A stretch of 9,615 nt of DNA from T3Sed10-241 sp036796255 (GTDB lineage: Bacteria; Bacteroidota; Bacteroidia; Flavobacteriales_D; Cryomorphaceae): positions 1 to 9,615 of the forward strand of contig DAIRDH010000093.1 in NCBI GenBank assembly GCA_036796255.1, in the 5' to 3' direction. The notes beneath the pieces were generated by a model that was not told the DNA's origin, did no database searches, and was given only the letters and a program-made list of their open reading frames with translations. Shown in pieces: positions 7,771 to 9,615 of the stretch. The translations under genes and the position numbers were made by a program. Numbering within the stretch: the stretch's first letter is position 1; every line of letters starts with the position of its first letter.

Positions 7771-7801
7771 CAAAAGTCTTATTTGGAATAGTTCTAAACA
7801 A
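7771..7801 (-). promoter_or_regulatory. Candidate Bacteroidota-type promoter of the five-gene operon
   Basis: Reading the minus strand, TTG at 7801-7799 is followed after 20 bases by GACTTTTG at 7778-7771. The Bacteroidota housekeeping promoter has TTG near -33 and TAnnTTTG near -7, so this differs by one base in the -7 element and has an acceptable spacing. Transcription would start near 7765, leaving a leader of roughly 15 bases before the TTG start at 7750. The leader is A-rich (a run of seven A), as is usual where Shine-Dalgarno sequences are weak. Assigned by eye. Confidence 0.4.
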
Positions 7802-7818
7802 TACCAGAATTGTGGTAT
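7801..7818. promoter_or_regulatory. 18-bp near-perfect palindrome, candidate operator
   Basis: ATACCAGAATTGTGGTAT has dyad symmetry at eight of nine base pairs; only the central G/G pair fails. It abuts the -33 element of the predicted operon promoter, at about -36 to -53 from the inferred start site, where an activator of a minus-strand promoter would bind, though a repressor is also possible. It does not match the classical Fur box. The regulator is unknown. Confidence 0.4.
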
Positions 7819-7820
7819 AT

Positions 7821-7832
7821 GAAATATATTTC
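7821..7832. repeat. Perfect 12-bp AT-rich palindrome
   Basis: GAAATATATTTC is identical to its reverse complement and lies two bases beyond the 18-bp palindrome, away from the operon. In addition CCAGAA (7804-7809) faces TTCTGG (7830-7835), so the two palindromes are tied into one nested symmetric region. It could be a second protein-binding site of the operon control region. AT-rich palindromes this short can arise by chance. Confidence 0.35.
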
Positions 7833-7852
7833 TGGAAGCATCATTGGAGAAA

Positions 7853-7886
7853 AAGGCAACAGTACGGAATCCGTAGGAGGTGCCTT
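7853..7886. repeat. Composite hairpin in the divergent intergenic region
   Basis: An outer 6-bp stem AAGGCA (7853-7858) / TGCCTT (7881-7886) encloses an inner inverted repeat TACGGA-A-TCCGTA (7863-7875). Read on the minus strand the outer stem runs directly into a T-rich tract (TTTTTC), which looks like a Rho-independent terminator, although no gene on that strand ends here. On the plus strand CTTAC (7884-7888) could instead pair with GTAAG (7903-7907), excluding the outer stem. Function unknown. Confidence 0.3.
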
Positions 7887-8089
7887 ACAGCTCAAATGAA
7901 ATGTAAGCCCATCAAAAGCGGCGATGGCGCACCATGGATCACAGGCAAGTGGCCTCAATTTCACTCACATGGATTTTCACAAGGGATAATCAGGGCACAG
8001 ATTCCGTGTATTCAACTGGATTCCAAAGTGAACAGCCGTTCAAAACGACACTGGACAAGCCTGCATCCTCTACCCTTATTTCAAACCCT

Positions 8090-8097
8090 TACCTTCG
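8090..8097 (+). promoter_or_regulatory. Possible -7 promoter element ahead of the symporter
   Basis: TACCTTCG differs by one base from the Bacteroidota -7 consensus TAnnTTTG. No TTG sits at the expected distance upstream, so the -33 half is missing or degenerate. If used, transcription would begin around 8101-8105, giving a leader of about 95 bases before the symporter ATG. Confidence 0.25.
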
Positions 8098-8100
8098 CGC

Positions 8101-8211
8101 ATGCTGCGATCCGAAATTCAGCCCTGGAGCTGGTCTGTGATTTTTCCATTTATGCACCGCAACATGCCCGGTGCGCGAATCGAAAAGCCGGGGGACGATG
8201 CACTGGATTGA
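8101..8211 (+). CDS. Possible 36-codon leader ORF overlapping the symporter start
   Basis: An ATG at 8101, only three bases after the possible -7 element, opens a 36-codon frame ending at TGA 8209-8211. It overlaps the first 14 bases of the symporter gene in a different frame. The start of the peptide is MLRSEIQPWSWS and the end is KPGDDALD. It is not a signal peptide, and I recognise no family. It could be a translated leader that couples to the symporter, or a chance frame. Its placement is suggestive, but there is no independent support for translation. Confidence 0.2.
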   Translation: MLRSEIQPWSWSVIFPFMHRNMPGARIEKPGDDALD

Positions 8212-9615
8212 CGTCTCCATCTTCTTTGTCTACATGCTGGCGATGCTGGGAGTGGGCTACTTCTTTCTTCGCAAAAACACTTCAAAAGAGGATTACTACC
8301 TGGCAGGACGGAATATGGGCCCATGGCACATCGGCCTTTCAGTGGTGGCCACTGATGTGGGTGGCGGATTCTCGATTGGCCTCGGCGGACTCGGCTTTAC
8401 CATGGGCCTCAGCGGTTCCTGGATGCTCTTCACCGGCTTGCTCGGCGCATGGCTGGCTGCGGCCTTTCTGATTCCCAAAGTTTTTGAGCTGGGCAGGCGG
8501 GTGAACCTGTTCACTTTCCCTCAGGTATTTGGGCAGATTTACGGCAAGCAGGTGGCCCTCGTGGCGGCTTTGATTTCAGCGATAGGATATTTGGGCTTTA
8601 CCGCTTCGCAAATGCTGGCTGGCGCCAAACTGGCCTCGGCTACTTTTCCGGTGGTGTCGCTGGAGACGGCCTTGATTCTGATGGGCATCATTGCGGTGGT
8701 GTACACCGTGATGGGCGGGCTCAAAGCGGTGATTTACACCGACACCATTCAATGGATTGTGCTGCTTTCGGGCCTGGTTTTCATTGGGCTTCCATTGGGC
8801 TACATGGCCATTGGCGGTTGGGAAGGACTGCGGAGCGGTGCCGAGCCGGGCCTTCTGAGCCTTACGAATCTCACATGGCAGGATGCCGTAAACTGGACCA
8901 TCACCATCGTGCCCATCTGGTTTATCGGGATGACGCTCTACCAGCGCATCTACGCCTCCCGCGATGCCAAGCAGGCCCGCAAAGCCTGGTACATCGCCGG
9001 TTGCTTCGAGTGGCCGGTGATGGCATTTATGGGCGTATTGCTTGGCCTCTTTGCCCGCATCGCTGCTGATCAGGGTATGTTTGCGGAGCTTGGATTTGCC
9101 GGAGCAGCCGATATGGATCCGGAGCTGGGGCTGCCCATCCTGCTGCGCAGCATTTTGCCGGTAGGCTTGATGGGGCTCATGATGTCGGCCTACTTCAGCG
9201 CCATCCTCTCCACCGCCGACAGTTGCCTCATGGCTTGCTCGGGCAATGTGGTGAGCGACCTGCTGCACCGCATCCCCTTCTTTGCGCGACGCGATGAGTT
9301 GCGCCTGAGCCAATGGGTTACCCTGGCCATTGGCGCAGCGGCCCTGCTCATTGCGCTTTACATGGACAATGTGCTCAGGCTCATGCTCCACTCCTACGCC
9401 TTTATGGTGTCGGGCTTGTTTGTGCCAGTGCTTTTTGGCCTTTACGGCAAAAATCCATCTGCACGACCGGCCATGGCTTCCATGCTCATTGGCGGCAGCA
9501 GCACACTGGTGCTCACCTTAAGCGATTGGACTATGCCACTGGGACTCGACCCTATCGCATTTGGCCTTACGGCATCGGTGTTGGGCTACATATTTTTCCG
9601 GAAGGGAAAAATGGC
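8198..9615 (+). CDS. Sodium:solute symporter (SSS family), C-terminus beyond window
   Basis: This frame codes 472 residues to the window edge without a stop, so only the last part is missing; family members are usually about 470-600 residues. It is an inner-membrane transporter of the LeuT-fold SSS family, which uses a sodium gradient to import solutes such as sugars, amino acids or carboxylates. Visible family blocks are EDYYLAGRNMGPWHIGLSVVATD (split here: EDYYLAGRNM 31-40, GPWHIGLSVVATD 41-53), GGLKAVIYTDTIQ (173-185), YQRIYASRDAKQARKA (248-263) and AYFSAILSTADS (331-342). Ser-338/Thr-339 align with the sodium-site Ser/Thr pair of PutP. ATG 8198 is chosen because the next residues begin the first membrane helix; GTG 8171 is possible, and a stop at 8138 rules out anything longer. 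The substrate cannot be told from sequence alone. It is divergent from the operon, so a shared role is not implied. Confidence 0.93.
   Translation, partial: MHWIDVSIFFVYMLAMLGVGYFFLRKNTSKEDYYLAGRNMGPWHIGLSVVATDVGGGFSIGLGGLGFTMGLSGSWMLFTGLLGAWLAAAFLIPKVFELGRRVNLFTFPQVFGQIYGKQVALVAALISAIGYLGFTASQMLAGAKLASATFPVVSLETALILMGIIAVVYTVMGGLKAVIYTDTIQWIVLLSGLVFIGLPLGYMAIGGWEGLRSGAEPGLLSLTNLTWQDAVNWTITIVPIWFIGMTLYQRIYASRDAKQARKAWYIAGCFEWPVMAFMGVLLGLFARIAADQGMFAELGFAGAADMDPELGLPILLRSILPVGLMGLMMSAYFSAILSTADSCLMACSGNVVSDLLHRIPFFARRDELRLSQWVTLAIGAAALLIALYMDNVLRLMLHSYAFMVSGLFVPVLFGLYGKNPSARPAMASMLIGGSSTLVLTLSDWTMPLGLDPIAFGLTASVLGYIFFRKGKM

Larger units (their letters stand above)
7751..8197. other. Divergent intergenic region, about 450 bases
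   Basis: This region separates the operon from the divergent symporter gene. Its operon-proximal third holds the candidate promoter and palindromes (7771-7835) and the composite hairpin (7853-7886). From about 7890 to 8085 I see no convincing gene; short frames there have no protein-like composition. The symporter-proximal part holds a possible -7 element and a 36-codon frame. No tRNA or recognisable riboswitch is seen. Confidence 0.6.

Noticed and set aside
7820..7834. Possible Fur box in the operon control region
   Set aside because: By eye only about 6 of 14 fixed positions match the classical consensus; the symmetry is better explained as an AT-rich palindrome.
7934..8140. 68-codon plus-strand frame in the divergent intergenic region
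   Set aside because: No family resemblance, no ribosome-binding context and no promoter-like element at a suitable distance; probably chance.
8576..9391. 271-codon open frame on the minus strand antisense to the symporter
   Set aside because: It is rich in His, Gln, Arg and Lys with no domain pattern, typical of the mirror frame of a GC-biased membrane-protein gene; the plus-strand symporter explains the sequence fully.

Overview
The window looks like chromosomal DNA of a Bacteroidota bacterium, probably a flavobacterium-type or related aquatic lineage. The signs are a FecA-like TonB-dependent receptor with an N-terminal carboxypeptidase-D regulatory-like domain, DUF4856 and imelysin-type lipoproteins with acid-rich residues right after the lipobox cysteine, A-rich rather than Shine-Dalgarno leaders, and a -33/-7 type promoter (TTG, then roughly TAnnTTTG). 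I cannot assign a genus. No RNA gene, CRISPR array or mobile element was seen.

Layout: (1) Positions 2-904, plus strand, hold the C-terminal part of a protein that starts before the window, weakly reminiscent of the EreA/ChaN-like fold. (2) A convergent gap of about 140 bases follows. (3) Positions 7750 down to 1043, minus strand, hold a compact five-gene cluster, read in the order DUF4856 lipoprotein, imelysin-like (M75) lipoprotein, YceI-like lipoprotein, HTTM / vitamin K gamma-carboxylase homologue, FecA-like TonB-dependent receptor. Gaps are 31 and 22 bases, then overlaps of 1 and 4 bases, so it is almost certainly one operon. (4) A gap of about 450 bases (7751-8197) holds a candidate operon promoter, two palindromes just upstream of it, a larger composite hairpin, and a 36-codon ORF that overlaps the next gene. 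(5) From 8198 to the window end, plus strand, runs a sodium:solute symporter cut off at its C-terminus.

The operon reads as an envelope metal-acquisition system, most likely for iron or an iron chelate. The receptor would carry the ligand across the outer membrane. The DUF4856 and imelysin lipoproteins, whose tails resemble Bacteroidota lipoprotein surface-export signals, may capture ligand outside the cell. The YceI lipoprotein lacks a strong export signal and may bind a lipid-like molecule in the periplasm. The integral-membrane HTTM protein keeps the blocks that define vitamin K-dependent gamma-glutamyl carboxylase, including the lysine aligned with human Lys218, and is the most intriguing member: it may modify a partner protein or carry out quinone chemistry. 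The ligand, and any carboxylation, are inference.
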